64,000 nucleotides of DNA. Origin: Letharia columbiana. Taxonomy: Eukaryota > Ascomycota > Lecanoromycetes > Lecanorales > Parmeliaceae. The translations under genes were made by a program, and so were the position numbers. Location of the stretch: NCBI RefSeq assembly GCF_014066305.1, contig NW_023501081.1, positions 62,001 to 126,000 of the forward strand, given 5' to 3'. The notes under the pieces are model-generated. The model had not been told where the DNA came from. It searched no databases and saw only the letters and a program-made list of their open reading frames with translations. Below, in pieces: positions 1 through 10,803 of this stretch (position 1 is the first letter of the stretch; every line of letters begins with the position of its first letter).

Positions 1-756
1 CTCGCTACTAATCCGGACGGTGGTCATGCTTCATTGGCCGTAAGCAAGAGCCAAGGACATACGTGGTGGCAACTATTCCTCCAGATCTTCCAGGTTCGGG
101 CAACCGAGGTCCAAGTGCCCACGACGGCTCGTAAGCCTCCGGTAAAATCAGCGGCGAGATACAGGTGCTTCACCTATCGGAGACGGCCATTAGTAGTTAA
201 GCACCTTCGCAAAAGCGGTTCGATATCAAAGTCTTCTAATCCCCATTCCTCGGCGACGTGAAGGGTGACCGCTTGATACGGTATAGGAATGGTGCAGTTT
301 TAGATGTTCTTGGAGACTTCGCAGAGCCTTTTGAGGTCTCTGCTATCACGAATCTACTTTGCATAAAACGCAGAACTTATAATTATTCAAGGAAGTACAC
401 GTTCGAGAATCAGCTGGACAATCTCGGGCGGCAATTTATCCAGCATCTTTATCAAGTACGCAGCCGACCATCACGCACCCACAAACCACGTTCTCGAGCT
501 TCCTCCAAAGCGTGTTGGTCTACAAGATTATCCGTTTCTTTCGGGTTGCCCTTCCTGTCTAATGTCGCGTCCGGGTCTAGCAATATCGATGGTGTAATTT
601 CATACTGTATTTTAGTCTACAATAGCACTGTTTTCTTATCGACTCAGAAGCCCCAAATATCCATTTTGTTCTTGCCATTCACCTCCTTCAGATCGCCTCA
701 ACCCTTCCACTGTGTTAGTCATGAACAACAGTTGAAGTGCTTGACTCACAAGATCA
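1..756. other. No supported gene (left edge)
   Basis: Open frames occur on plus (for example across 258-806), but they have no recognisable domain, no codon-use contrast with the other frames and no clear splice structure. I see nothing that can be called a gene here. The 3' end of the DUF4267 gene on minus begins immediately to the right. Confidence 0.5.
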
Positions 757-1131
757 TCAGCCAGCCAACCAGGTTCCCATGGCACCAACAATGCAACCAC
801 CAATGATATGTGGCCAAGCTTCTTTCAGCCGCCCGTTATAACTCCAGACTGCCCAGGCATCCATGACTGGACCCCCAAGCGCCATCAAAGTCACCAAGCC
901 CGCACTCTCCTGGTCCCCTCTGTACATGAACATGCCAATGGTGAGACCGAGAGAGAGATCTCTAGCACCCATAGGCTTGATGTAGGCCAGCGTGGCTCTA
1001 TCGCCAGGACGAGCGGTGACACCGAAGTTTTTGGAGCGGAGGATGGGGTTTAGTATGGTGGTGAGACCGGCGGTGGTGAGGAAGGTGGCAACGAGGTAGC
1101 CAATGGCAGGCTTGAGCGCATTGATGTCCAT
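757..1131 (-). CDS. DUF4267-type small integral membrane protein
   Basis: Single-exon gene of 124 residues. It is rich in hydrophobic stretches: about residues 8-28, 56-72 near the GARDLSLGL motif, 77-95, and the C-terminal 107-123. The order of a short N-terminal helix, a PGDRATLAYIKPMGARDLSLG segment and a Trp-containing third helix fits the DUF4267 family of fungal and bacterial membrane proteins, which are usually 120-135 aa, so the length is right. The ATG at 1131 is the first in frame and lies just before the first helix. The biochemical role of the family is unknown; the protein is presumably in a membrane. It has no obvious partner next door; its upstream flank holds a MITE-like element about 330 bp away. 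The family call rests on remembered family features, not on a search. Confidence 0.8.
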   Translation of the reverse strand: MDINALKPAIGYLVATFLTTAGLTTILNPILRSKNFGVTARPGDRATLAYIKPMGARDLSLGLTIGMFMYRGDQESAGLVTLMALGGPVMDAWAVWSYNGRLKEAWPHIIGGCIVGAMGTWLAG

Positions 1132-1459
1132 GTTTCTTTGATGTTATTCTCTGTTTCAGATCCTAACGCTTTCCTAAAGCTTCAGCCAAGGCCGGGCTTG
1201 GCGTTGGAGGACCTACTCTAGACCTACTGACAGAAACGAGAGCTAGTCTAGGGAAGAGACGTAAGTCTAGGGCTTGTGCTTCGTCTCTGTGGTACTGATG
1301 TAGTAATTTTCTCGCTTCTTTGTGGGTTGAAGAAGGATGAAGGAAGAGTATCCGTAAGAGAATGAGAGGCGTGTCCGGGAATTCGGTGAAGTGCGCCCGG
1401 CCCGAGACCAAGGGAGCTAGCGTGCCAAGAGAATGGTATGTTCAATATCCCTCTCGCTG

Positions 1460-1617
1460 TGTTCGGGGTGTTACACGCTAGTAGGGGCCAGATGTAGGGG
1501 TTATCATTTGTCCAATCACTGCGGCTTAAGATTTTTTTTACTCATGGGCGCGGCAAGCCTGAGTTGATCAATCAAGATCCCTATATCTGACCCCTGCTAG
1601 CGTGTACACCCCGAACA
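1460..1617. mobile_element. MITE-like inverted-repeat element
   Basis: The segment 1461-1498 and the segment 1579-1616 are inverted copies of each other (about 38 bp, with a few mismatches and one 1-bp indel). Both arms share TTCGGGGTGT at the outer end, followed by ACACGCTAG and an AGGGG(T/C)CAGAT block. Total length is about 158 bp with an 80-bp non-coding middle, which is the architecture of a non-autonomous DNA transposon (MITE). I cannot see a convincing target-site duplication, so the superfamily is not assigned. Confidence 0.7.
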
Positions 1618-3522
1618 AAGGGGAAGGGATACCTTACTGGGATCAAATTCTACTAATACTTTGTATACCCTATAGTCTTTCCCCCAGGAGTTGAAGAAGC
1701 GTTTCTCATACGTCGATGGTCAGCTCAATCTTTTCCTAAGCCGACGACCGTGCCTGGGCTCTTCGAGAGCCCACTGCGCGCTCCGCGGCAACATCCTGCA
1801 CTGAAGCCAAGTCTTTTCAGACCCCTTAGGATCACACTTGCATTACACCCTCGGCAATATGTCACAGAGGCAGTAGAAAGTCGCACTTTGATATTTCCAG
1901 CGCCTCTTCAACACCAATTTCCATGGTATTTTGTGGTACTAGCCACATCTCGTCCATCTCGGTACGCCTAAGCGAGGTCTCAACATGCGAGATTGATTAT
2001 GAGCGGCTCGAATTGACATAGTGATTCTGGTTCGCCGATCTTACATTTAACGTTGGCGCTACCACATAGTGATGCTGGTGCGCAAGATGCAGCCTTGAGC
2101 AGGTATAGCGCCTGCCAAGATAACAGTGGTTCAGCTTTTGTCCTTCAGAAGTAATCATACATTAATGGACTCCGCCGCATAGACACGGATGGCCGCTCTT
2201 TACGCATACTCATTAGCAAAGACAGCTGTACAACCCGCACAATTTCAGTCTCGTTCGATTCTTCACTTCGTCCGAGTCGCTGAACAAGAATCGCTATTAT
2301 TCGATTGCGGGTCTGTTTTCGCCGCTAAATACAGCCTTTTAGCATTCCAGGGCATTAAAGGATACCTCATACTTTAGGAATGAACATTTGTAGTACTCAG
2401 CAACGCCACGAGAAGACCAATCATCGATACGTTAGGCCGTTTGGCTCTCGACGGTGGGGAGCACCTAATATATATCACTGCCAGCACACAAGCCATCAAG
2501 GCCACAGGGTCAACGTAAGCAAAGTCGCAAACAGACTCCTCGCAGAAGCCGGTACTACCACTCTACCCAGCGGCGACTACCCATCTTGCGAGCATGGTAT
2601 CCTTGCTTCGTGGGATCAGTGCCCATCGCGCTCCAAGGCTTCGCAGCCGGAGTCGCCTGCGGGCTCTGGAAGAGAATCAGGCTGCGTAGTTGACAGCAAG
2701 GCCAACGGTCGCTAACAATCACAAGCAGAGAGGGCGACGACTATCTGGTCGATGCGAATACGAGCGACAAGGCGCGTCTGCTTTGGATTTGGATGAAGCT
2801 CGCAACTGAGACAGAACGGCGCAGATTTAATGAACGATGGTCTTGCGTTGTACTATTCCGCTCGGCGCTCTCACGGCCTCTGATACAAAGTTTTCGGCCA
2901 CTACACATGGACATTTGTGAGCTGGTGTCTGGCAGGTCGTGGCCGGGTCGCATCCGAGGGTCCTGGGCGGGTAACGAAATTCTGGTAAACACTTGCCGAG
3001 ATTGACAGCCAGCATTGCGGAAGTAATTTAGAAGGTTACTTACTGCTGTCTGCTAGACGTCGTTCGCGATGGGGCATACTTGCGACTACTTGCTTCTAGA
3101 ACCGTGCCCGCTCTGGGATTTGAAAAGGGTTCGCTGCATTCCAGCCACTGTCTCAAAACATCTTGGTCATTGTGGAAGTACCTGGCTCGCAGCCTGGTCC
3201 CGGTCATGATTTGGTCGAGATCTGAAATTGAACGAAAGCGAAGTTGGATCTGACGACATAGAGTAATTAGTTGTACCATTTGTGAAAAACACGCGTTACA
3301 AGCACACATAAGGGCCCACACCGAGTGTAGATTGCTTGGGCCGTCTCACGCGGGGATAGCAGCCTAATAGAGGCTTGAACAGGCATATTTCTCGTACCCC
3401 AGCGCAATAGAACTCCTATGCCTATGGCATAGACCTGGAGTGAAATGATAGCTAGATATGTACAGGTGTGGGTGGGTGGGACAAAAGGTATGCAATGGCT
3501 CTGAAAGAGACAGAATCGAATG

Positions 3523-3658
3523 AAGAGCCATTGACAGGTGCAAAACAGGTGGCTATATAGCTCGTACTGGACACCTGTCTCCTACCCCTTGCAAGGGTAC
3601 GGACAAGGCCATGAAACAGGAGCATATCAAATATCCCACTAACCCCCAGTCCCACGGT
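3523..3658 (+). repeat. Dispersed repeat, copy 1 (two hairpins)
   Basis: This stretch matches 37633-37757 in the same orientation. Shared blocks, in order, are AAGAGCCATT, ACAGGTG, TATAGCTCGTA, CACCTGTC, CTACCCCTTGCA, GACAAGG, TGAAACAG, CCCACTAACC and CCAGTCCCA. ACAGGTG and CACCTGT can pair, and CCCCTTGCAGGGG (copy 2) or CCCTTGCAAGGG (copy 1) forms a second short hairpin that is kept despite changes. It could be a small mobile element or the relic of a structured RNA. Confidence 0.7.
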
Positions 3659-3909
3659 GGCGATCTCTATGTGGAGATAGGTGATCCAATGCCAATTGTC
3701 AATAGAGGCAACGCTCTTAAGCAAGCTGATAGGAGATTCAAATCAATCTGGCTCGTGGAAAAACATCTGTCTGGCATCTACAGACCGTCAAGAAGCACCA
3801 AGATTCAAAAACTCCATTCATTGCTCCGTTCCAAGGGAAACGACAAAACCTCTTTGTCGCCCGCTATTGGCCCTTCTTTTCCATTCCAATATCCTATCCA
3901 TTGACCCAC

Positions 3910-4634
3910 TCACTCTTTGTACGCCTCGGGCATCTCACCCTTGAATGGGTTTTTTATGCCCTCCCTCGAAGTGTGCCGAGCAAAACTCAAGATGATGTCG
4001 GTTGCGAATTCGGGGTACTTCTGAAGCAACGGCTTGGCTATTGGCGACTTGTACCAGTCAAAGTTGATGTTGCAGGCGTAAAGATCTGCCAACAATCTTC
4101 GGATGCCTGAAGTCTGGGGAACATTTTGGTATGCATAGGCGATTGTTTCAATGCTGGGTCCCGTCACGTTGCCGGGCTTCAAGGTCTTGAAGATGATATT
4201 GGCAATGCAACCCTTCAAGCTGGTCATGCCGTACTTGTCGGCAAGAACGTACAATCGCATAGGTTCCATAAACCTTGTTTCGTCCCTGATTTTATCCCCA
4301 GTTGGTTGCAGAATATCGTAGCGGTGACTATAAAGCCATTCAACCATGAGGTTGAAGATATCAGGGTCATCTTCCGGGAGGTTCATCTTGCGCTCCGAGC
4401 TTTCTCTAAAGTCCGAATTGAAAGCGGCCTTGAAGACTGGTGAAGCCTCAAATAGCTCTGCCTCATGGACCTGGAATGTAGTTTCGGCTTCGCCGACGAC
4501 CAGAGTCACGGTGGCAATGTCACCCCAGCTAGCGACTGTCAGCAGACTACTCTTACCAGTCTCAGTAGGAAGGTGCTGACATACTGACGCTTCTTTGGCG
4601 TTGCAACGGGCGTAGAAGGAGTCGTGGTTGCCAT
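3910..4634 (-). CDS. BTB/POZ domain protein
   Basis: Two exons, 4634-4585 and 4528-3910, flank a 56-bp intron (GTATGT donor, CTGAC branch, CTAG acceptor) and give 222 residues. The short first exon encodes a Thr/Pro-rich start with a PKKR basic patch (residues 13-16). The BTB fold follows at about residues 19-100: DIATVTLVVG, then FQVHEAELFEASPVFKAAF, then LPEDDPDIFNLMVEWLYSHRY, then LYVLADKYGM. This is the usual fungal layout, in which an N-terminal BTB domain mediates dimerisation and a C-terminal region of about 110 aa has unknown function. A longer unspliced frame runs upstream, but the spliced model gives a clean ATG and removes non-BTB-like sequence. Many such fungal proteins are uncharacterised; some are ubiquitin-ligase adaptors. 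It lies about 460 bp from the stop of the HET gene and on the same strand. Confidence 0.82.
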
Positions 4635-5093
4635 TATCAGACTTGAGGGATTGATGTAACAGCGTGAGGTAGGAATAGTCGAAGAGAATGGAGGTAATCA
4701 CTTCTCGAAAGTGATAACAGGTTGTGTTGAGCCGCTTCAACACATGCCGGCTCACCATCGCAGTATGGTTAGCTTCCCGAGGGTGCTGGCAGCTGAAGAA
4801 TGCCAACACTTCGCCTGTCTTTTTTCCAAGTCGCTCGTCATTAATCGCCACAGTTGCTGTGATTTCACAGAAGAAGAAAACCACTTTAGACTTTGGCGCT
4901 GAAGGCAGAGCTCGCACTTGACAGGGTACACCGGCGTCTGCCCGCACCTAGGCTAGGCGATGAGATTCATTTCCGTCAAGGCATTAAAATGCGAGAATTC
5001 TCTCACCCTTATCAAAGGACACGCAGGCAGCAAGCGGAAAGCACAGATACGCGCCAGCTTTACACACGGAGCTAAAGGTGGCCAGCGGATCCC

Positions 5094-7094
5094 TCATTTG
5101 ATCGAGATCCATTCTGGTGTCATCCGAGAGTATTCAGAACCACCTGGCATCATATCATCATTGCCAGCGTAACATTCCCCAACGAGTCGAAACTCGTTCC
5201 CATCTGGACGGAGTACCAGCGGTACTTCAAACCCTGGGAGAACGCATAGTTTGTCGTACATATGCGTGCTGTGAGGTGCAAGTCCCATACGACCGCCTTG
5301 GGTCACGAAGAAGGTTCGGCCAGGAATGTTCTGAATGGCTTGGAGATAATCCCAGGGTTGTAATTTGCGCTTCATCGTGCTGGCGAATCTTGGATGTTTA
5401 GCAAAACGTAGTGTTTTCAAGAGCTCTGGTCTCTGAATTTCTGGAGCTTGAAGCATTGATTCGTCAAAGAGAAGAGCTCGTCTGAAGAGTTCGGCGTCTG
5501 CACCTCCACCGTAGGAAGCTTCTATTCCGAGATCGGCCATGTCATCAGCTTCGAGAAGCCATTCCATCAGTGCCTTTTGTTGCTCTTCGTGTTCCAGTGG
5601 CTTCCCAATATCGACTTTTGCGAAACCACGCCTGCTGATTACATCACAGATGAGGCCTTTTATCTGGATAGTACCTGGCAAAGTTGCAGACCCTATCAAT
5701 GTTCCACCCTCCGCTGACCATTGCATTTCAGCCAAGTTGGAACTGACGATGGTCGACCGCTCCAAGGTAAGGTTTGTTGGACGAGCACCGGGCCAATCAA
5801 AGGTATTGGCAGATGCTGGGATCCTATGACAGGTTTTCCGCGTCCATATTGGCGCAGGGAATGAATCAAAGGTCCAGTCTGGCACCCAAGAAGGCAAGGA
5901 AATTTGCTGATTAGCAATTCCTGCTGCACAAATCAATGCAACCATTCTCAGATGAGGCCCTTGTAAAATATCTGGATATGGGTGCCATTGCTGCTGTGAC
6001 AGCTCTTCCGGGCGTCTGGCAATCTCTTGATAGACTTTATTGATAGTCTGGTGTGCCATCTCGTGAAAAGTAGTCTCTGCAGACTTCTCATAGTCTGCGG
6101 TCTGCGATGAATTGGAAATATTGAGCAATGCGTAGAGCTTGTCCTGCGGTTTTGCTGCGCCATAGGCCTTGTATGTCAGTGCCAGATTGAAGAGATCATG
6201 ATGAGTGCCATCTTCTAGCGTCCGCATAGTTGCAGCAATGCGGTAGACTGAGTCTGCTGGCAATCCCCGGAAAAAGATGTCCGATCCTAGCAAGGTCCTC
6301 GGTAAGTGCTCGCGAACTAAGACCATGATGGATAACATTCCTTGCCAGGAGAGTGAATACTCCTTTCCCCACAGAATGTCCGTTTTAGTAGCAACTGCAG
6401 CTTCTTGTACGGTCCAGATTCGGGAGAACCATGGTCGCGAGAGCAAAGATCGTAACTCCAGCCAACCTGTGTCCTTAGGGCCAGGCAATCCGTGAGACTT
6501 AAGTTGGTCTAAGCCTATGCTACCTCTCGTCTGCTGGGACACATCATCGTTGCTGTATTTGTTACCAAGGCCCGCAATCTGGTCCAGCTTCAACAGACGG
6601 TCAATTATCTTATTGGCCTTGCGGGAGTCATCTTCGTCGTCGCCCAACCAAATTAGCAGCCTGCTCGAACGCCGATAAATACCAGCCATCAACCCCAGTT
6701 GCTGCTCCTTCTCTCGGAGGTTGTCTTGGTCTATGCACAGCTGATCAATCCAGAAATTTCGAGCTATATCCGGTGCTCGGAGACGTTTCAGCGCACACTC
6801 CAGATTCGGAGTAACGCTAAACGGTGCGTTATCACAAACAATAGGTCGAGTGCGATCCTTTGAGCCCCAGCAATAAGACAAGGCATCATATCTGCCTGCA
6901 GCCTCCGCCAAACTGATGACACTGGTAGTGCAAACAACAGGATCTGAAGCGCGGCCGGGGAGAATGCACAGAATACGGCAGTCTTTCTGTGGCTGCGGGA
7001 GAGGCTTATTTGATGGCGGAGAAGAGGCTTTGTCCTGTTCTTTCAGCGGTAGCTGGGATCCACGACGAATAAGCCGAGGGAGCTTCATTCTCAT
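5094..7094 (-). CDS. HET domain (heterokaryon incompatibility) protein
   Basis: Single exon of 666 residues. The HET domain occupies about residues 60-225 and shows its three signature blocks: YDALSYCWG (about 69-77), FWIDQLCIDQ (about 113-122) followed by GIYRRSSRLLIWLGD, and PWFSRIWTVQEA (about 215-226). The C-terminal part, near GGRMGLAP and LCVLPGFEVPLVLR, is the conserved tail of this family and ends with a LVGECYAG segment. HET proteins trigger or amplify cell death when genetically different hyphae fuse; most family members have no assigned allele partner. The start at 7094 leaves a basic N-terminus before the domain; Met at 7088 is an alternative. Length is typical and no disruption is seen. 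Confidence 0.92.
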   Translation of the reverse strand: MRMKLPRLIRRGSQLPLKEQDKASSPPSNKPLPQPQKDCRILCILPGRASDPVVCTTSVISLAEAAGRYDALSYCWGSKDRTRPIVCDNAPFSVTPNLECALKRLRAPDIARNFWIDQLCIDQDNLREKEQQLGLMAGIYRRSSRLLIWLGDDEDDSRKANKIIDRLLKLDQIAGLGNKYSNDDVSQQTRGSIGLDQLKSHGLPGPKDTGWLELRSLLSRPWFSRIWTVQEAAVATKTDILWGKEYSLSWQGMLSIMVLVREHLPRTLLGSDIFFRGLPADSVYRIAATMRTLEDGTHHDLFNLALTYKAYGAAKPQDKLYALLNISNSSQTADYEKSAETTFHEMAHQTINKVYQEIARRPEELSQQQWHPYPDILQGPHLRMVALICAAGIANQQISLPSWVPDWTFDSFPAPIWTRKTCHRIPASANTFDWPGARPTNLTLERSTIVSSNLAEMQWSAEGGTLIGSATLPGTIQIKGLICDVISRRGFAKVDIGKPLEHEEQQKALMEWLLEADDMADLGIEASYGGGADAELFRRALLFDESMLQAPEIQRPELLKTLRFAKHPRFASTMKRKLQPWDYLQAIQNIPGRTFFVTQGGRMGLAPHSTHMYDKLCVLPGFEVPLVLRPDGNEFRLVGECYAGNDDMMPGGSEYSRMTPEWISIK

Positions 7095-8498
7095 ACGTGA
7101 GTGTTAGACCGTAGATGGCCGTAGGGAGTTGAGAAGCATAAACATCAGAGCTTTGGCGCCATCGAACGGTGAACTGGAAACTCCGATTCAAAGCTAATTG
7201 GTATCCTGGAAGAATTGGTAGACAGCCTGGAAGTTTTCAATGGAGCATTGCGGTCAAAGGCTTGTAGGAAATCGAGGATCCTTCTGGGTCAAGGCCGCGC
7301 CATCAGAGATTCAGTGACACGTCTATTTGCTATCTCCGCATCTTCCAGGGCCCTCAAGCGGGTTTTATGGATCAATTGATGGTCAAGAAGAGATTGAATC
7401 ACTCATTGATGGGAAGGTGAGAAGGCGCAAGTGGTGAGATAGATAAAAGGAAGTGAAAAAGAAAAGGTCTGAGGCTGAGAAAGGATGGAAATTTTCACAC
7501 ATTTAAAGTTTAAGTCTTGGCGTTCTTGGCACTTCTGGCACTTCTCCTTTTGGACGTGGGGGGGAACCTCAAAATGTTCCTGAGGCAAGTTTGCCGGCCG
7601 AATTGTTGGGAGTAAGAAATTTACGATACTCCTCGTAGGAAGAGAAGGAATCTGTATGTTGAAAGCCTTTCCCCATCAAGTTCTTTCTCTGCGCTTCGAA
7701 ATGGGAAAGTGGGCCGAGCCCGTACTCTACACACAATCCGGGTGAACTGGCGCCTCTCCCCTTAGTTTTCTCGTTCTCACAGTCCTACAAGTCTTTTTTA
7801 CAGTCACACGCGTAAAGGAGGTTTAGTTGAGTGAAGGTCCAACAATCCGAATGTCAATCTTCTCCCTAGCCCCTACACACTGTCGATCTGACGGTATCCA
7901 ATCTTGAATGGCGTGCGTGTGATGGAATTAAACCGTCAGAAACGCCTGGCTATCTCAGCTGGATGTTCTCCATCAAAGGTACGTCCAGAATATTTCAATC
8001 TGTCCTTCAAACAGTGAGGTTGATGAGAAATAATCAACAAAGCAATGACCGACGAAGAGACTGCACAGGTTCAAAATTGGCAAAAGAGTTTCGTCATCCT
8101 TACTGGTTGCGGGTATGCTCTGAATTCCCAGGTCGCACTCTATTTTCGTACCTGCTGAGTCGTGGCACCGAAGAACAAGCGAAACAAATTCGCCCTTAGA
8201 TCAACGTTCTGCTCAAATCGGCTTCGTTGTTTAGAGCTAACCCCGGTTTGATTTCAAGAATTTCATGTCTCCTCCACATTCTATAGCTCAAGTCCCTCAG
8301 GATTCTTATATGTTGTGAAGCATGAAAAAGATGGGCTATCCCAAAGTGTAGGCCGCAAAATGTGATTGAGGGACTACTCCAGCCACGGAGTCACGCCTCT
8401 TTTCTTAACGCCGTACGGCGCGAACATCTTGATTTCGATGCCATCAGGGCGAGCAATCTTTTCGCTTGGCGGATCTTGTCAGGATTGACAGTTGCGTC
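7095..8498. other. No supported gene
   Basis: About 1.4 kb upstream of the HET gene and beyond. Short open frames only, with no domain and no repeat that I can recognise. The first few hundred bases probably hold the HET-gene promoter, but no individual element stands out. Confidence 0.5.
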
Positions 8499-8980
8499 CT
8501 AGTCACCGCAGCTTTGACTATTCGAGGGACGTTGAAGCATGGCGACATCTCTACCCTTGATTGAAAAATCTACGAGACGAGCGAAGACTCCGAGAATCCG
8601 CACTGCTTTTTCATTCCTGTTCGATGCGCCTTCTGCCAGCGTCAATCTGAACATCGCAGCGGCGGCTACTCTTGCCTTCGCGGTCGCTGTGGAAAGCTTG
8701 CCCAGTAACATCTCTACAATTTCACAGTCGGCCCTTATGCCCGCCAAGGCAAACACTTCAGCGCGAATCCATTCTGCTCCAACCTCAATCAGTGCCGACA
8801 CACTTGCTCGGCTATTGCAAGCGATCTCGAAGTGTACCCATAGCAACCTGACAGCTTCAGTAATCGGCGTTTGGGCGGACCAAATCCATTGTCGGCTACA
8901 TACACCCCTTGCGCTTTCTCTGCAAGCTTGGAAACAATCTCGTCTTTGCGGGCCTGGTTGCGAAGGGCCATGTTACCCGA
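8499..8980 (-). pseudogene. Decayed coding-like segment, possibly ankyrin-derived
   Basis: On minus, a frame starting near 8980 (MALRNQARKDEIVSKL) and a second, offset frame continuing to 8499 look protein-like and GC-rich. The second contains ALIEVGAEWIRAEVFALAG followed by CEIVEMLLGKL, which resembles the helix pair of an ankyrin repeat (leu-rich 'EIVEMLL' after an 'ALA' helix). No intact start, stop or splice structure joins the pieces. The opposite strand is also open for 161 codons, so part of the signal could be chance. I read it as a relic of unknown origin. Confidence 0.3.
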
Positions 8981-9659
8981 CAATAGACTCGATGCAATGG
9001 CATGGGTATGTAAGACCGAAATGATATATGTAATCCATGCGATACGTCTGAAGAATAGAAAAGGAAGAGCCTTCCGCTTGCCAAATAACGGTGGCAGGCT
9101 AGGGAAGATTGCTCGCAGAAGAACCTTTGGTCTCTCACGTACGATCTCAAGTCAGAAGGGGTCTTTTGAACATTACATACCTGCTGCTCATCGGTCGATT
9201 CCTCAACGAAGCGGCTCCGTTCTCGTTCCAAGCGTCTGCAGAGAAGAGGTTCTGAGCCGTCTCCGAGAAGTATGATCACACGAAAGTGGACAATGGGCTT
9301 CCGCTCGAGAGCTAGCCAAGTAGGAGGATAGTATTATGTAGCCTTACGGGGTCACATAACCTCAAGACCCCGATTCCTACTGCTGTATGCAGCATGAATC
9401 GTAACCTGTATCAAGGAGGAAGAGTGGTGATCGACGCGCCGATTATGCCTATTCAGCGCTTAGTATATCTGTATGTGATACAATGAATGGGCAGATGAAA
9501 GAACAAGGTTGAATTCAAGGAAGAGTAAGCGCTAAACTCAGTATAATCTAGACCAGCCTTGAAGCTACTACTCATCCGGCCTATTGTCCTGACTACTCAG
9601 TTCGACTCGCCGAAGTTCAGCTCTCATTTTCATCAATCATGGAAACCAATTTACACTCT

Positions 9660-10270
9660 GTCAGTCGCTATTAATCTTTGTGACCCTAGGATTGTGTAGG
9701 CGAGCTCGATAATCGACAGGTTTAGAGAAAGCATCGGCGCAATGGCCAGAATGAGAGGAACAATCCTGAATTCAATAGTCACGATGTCACTCACAAAAAA
9801 ATAATGTGACAAGTTCGAAAAATGGCATTGTGTCATCATGCTGTCCGCGTCCTATCTTTCCAATGTGATCATGGTTGGATGAGAGGAAGATCCGCTGACT
9901 TCCGCATGCCTGGATAAAGCTTAAGAGATTATACCTAATCACAAGACATACCCCCGCAGATGAGGTACCGGTCTGCAGCGCAAATGTCATGATGAACAGA
10001 GCCTCGATCTTAGGGTCTTCAAGATGACACAGGCATCATTTCGCAACGGGTGTCGCTCTGCCAGTCTGTAAAGTATCGGATTCTGTCCGCAATACGAATG
10101 GTGTCGTAGCTGCTAAAGAACGCCGGTTCGCTTCGCTACTTCGAATCCCGAAGTTATATTGGAACTGTACCACGAGACCTTTTATTGAACTGGACCGGTA
10201 CTCATTCGCCCTGCCAAAATATTCATCAAACCCCGCGGGCATCCGAAGGTTCCGAGACAAAGGCTCCACA
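9660..10270 (-). pseudogene. Decayed membrane-protein relic, possibly RTA1-like
   Basis: Three short minus-strand frames in order (10269-10036, 9990-9787, 9839-9651) look like broken pieces of one membrane protein. The first holds SSSIKGLVVQFQYNFGIRSS with NRRSL nearby, which recalls the GGLVVQL...FHRR helix of RTA1/lipid-translocating-exporter proteins. The second holds LVIRYNLLSFIQACGSQ and LSSNH, which recalls the IR..FR..E..QG...L..HE block. The third is a hydrophobic helix. Frame changes between pieces cannot be explained by good introns. The relic lies head-to-head with the flavin monooxygenase. The RTA1 link is a weak, by-eye match. Confidence 0.35.
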
Positions 10271-10633
10271 ATCAGTAATCAATCATGATGGTCATATGCT
10301 GCAGGGGCTGTTCGATCGCTAGATGTCTTCAGGTGCCGTATCCGGCGCTATCTCTGCAGGATTTGGGGCAAGCCTCGCTCATTTCGGCAGGCTATTACGC
10401 ACCGAAGTACTTACTGGAGCATCGCTCATATCATTAGACCCCATGTACTCTATGAGCCGCTGCAGTTTACCATATATCAAGGGATTTCGTGCTGAGCTGT
10501 TAGAGCCGACTTTCAAGCTACGGGTGGCATTGGTATACTTGTCGGAGATAACTCGTCCACAGCGTGAACCAAAGCAGCCAAAAAATTGCTCAACAAGTAT
10601 TCCAGTTGTGTGTTCTCGCAGTGAACTGCTGGG

Positions 10634-10641
10634 TATAAATA
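10634..10641 (+). promoter_or_regulatory. Candidate TATA box of the monooxygenase
   Basis: A TATAAATA octamer lies 163 bp before the ATG at 10804 and is followed by a pyrimidine-rich stretch with TCTACTC/CTCTCT runs up to the start codon, the usual layout of fungal core promoters. Position and sequence are suggestive only. Confidence 0.4.
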
Positions 10642-10803
10642 CTCTGCCTTCGCCGTGGATATTCTTATTATTATTCAAGGTTCGCAACATCCCTGCCAGC
10701 AATTGCTTCGCAGGAAACACTCTTCAGACATTTATAGTCTACTCTCCTCCCCATTCTCTCTACTCTTACCTAGGTAGAAGTCTTGCACTCACTTCCTAAC
10801 GAC

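Larger units (their letters stand above)
1132..3909. other. Gene-free stretch with repeats
   Basis: About 2.8 kb without a supportable gene. It contains the inverted-repeat element at 1460-1617 and one copy of a dispersed repeat at 3523-3658. Frames on both strands around 2,380-3,010 are open but show no domain I recognise. Confidence 0.5.

Noticed and set aside
4635..4947. Upstream extension of the BTB frame to a 345-residue protein
   Set aside because: The extension lacks family-like sequence; a 56-bp intron with good signals and an ATG at 4634 gives a better model.
10323..10799. Plus-strand frame of 158 codons before the monooxygenase
   Set aside because: It overlaps the likely promoter, has no domain and ends just before the real start codon.
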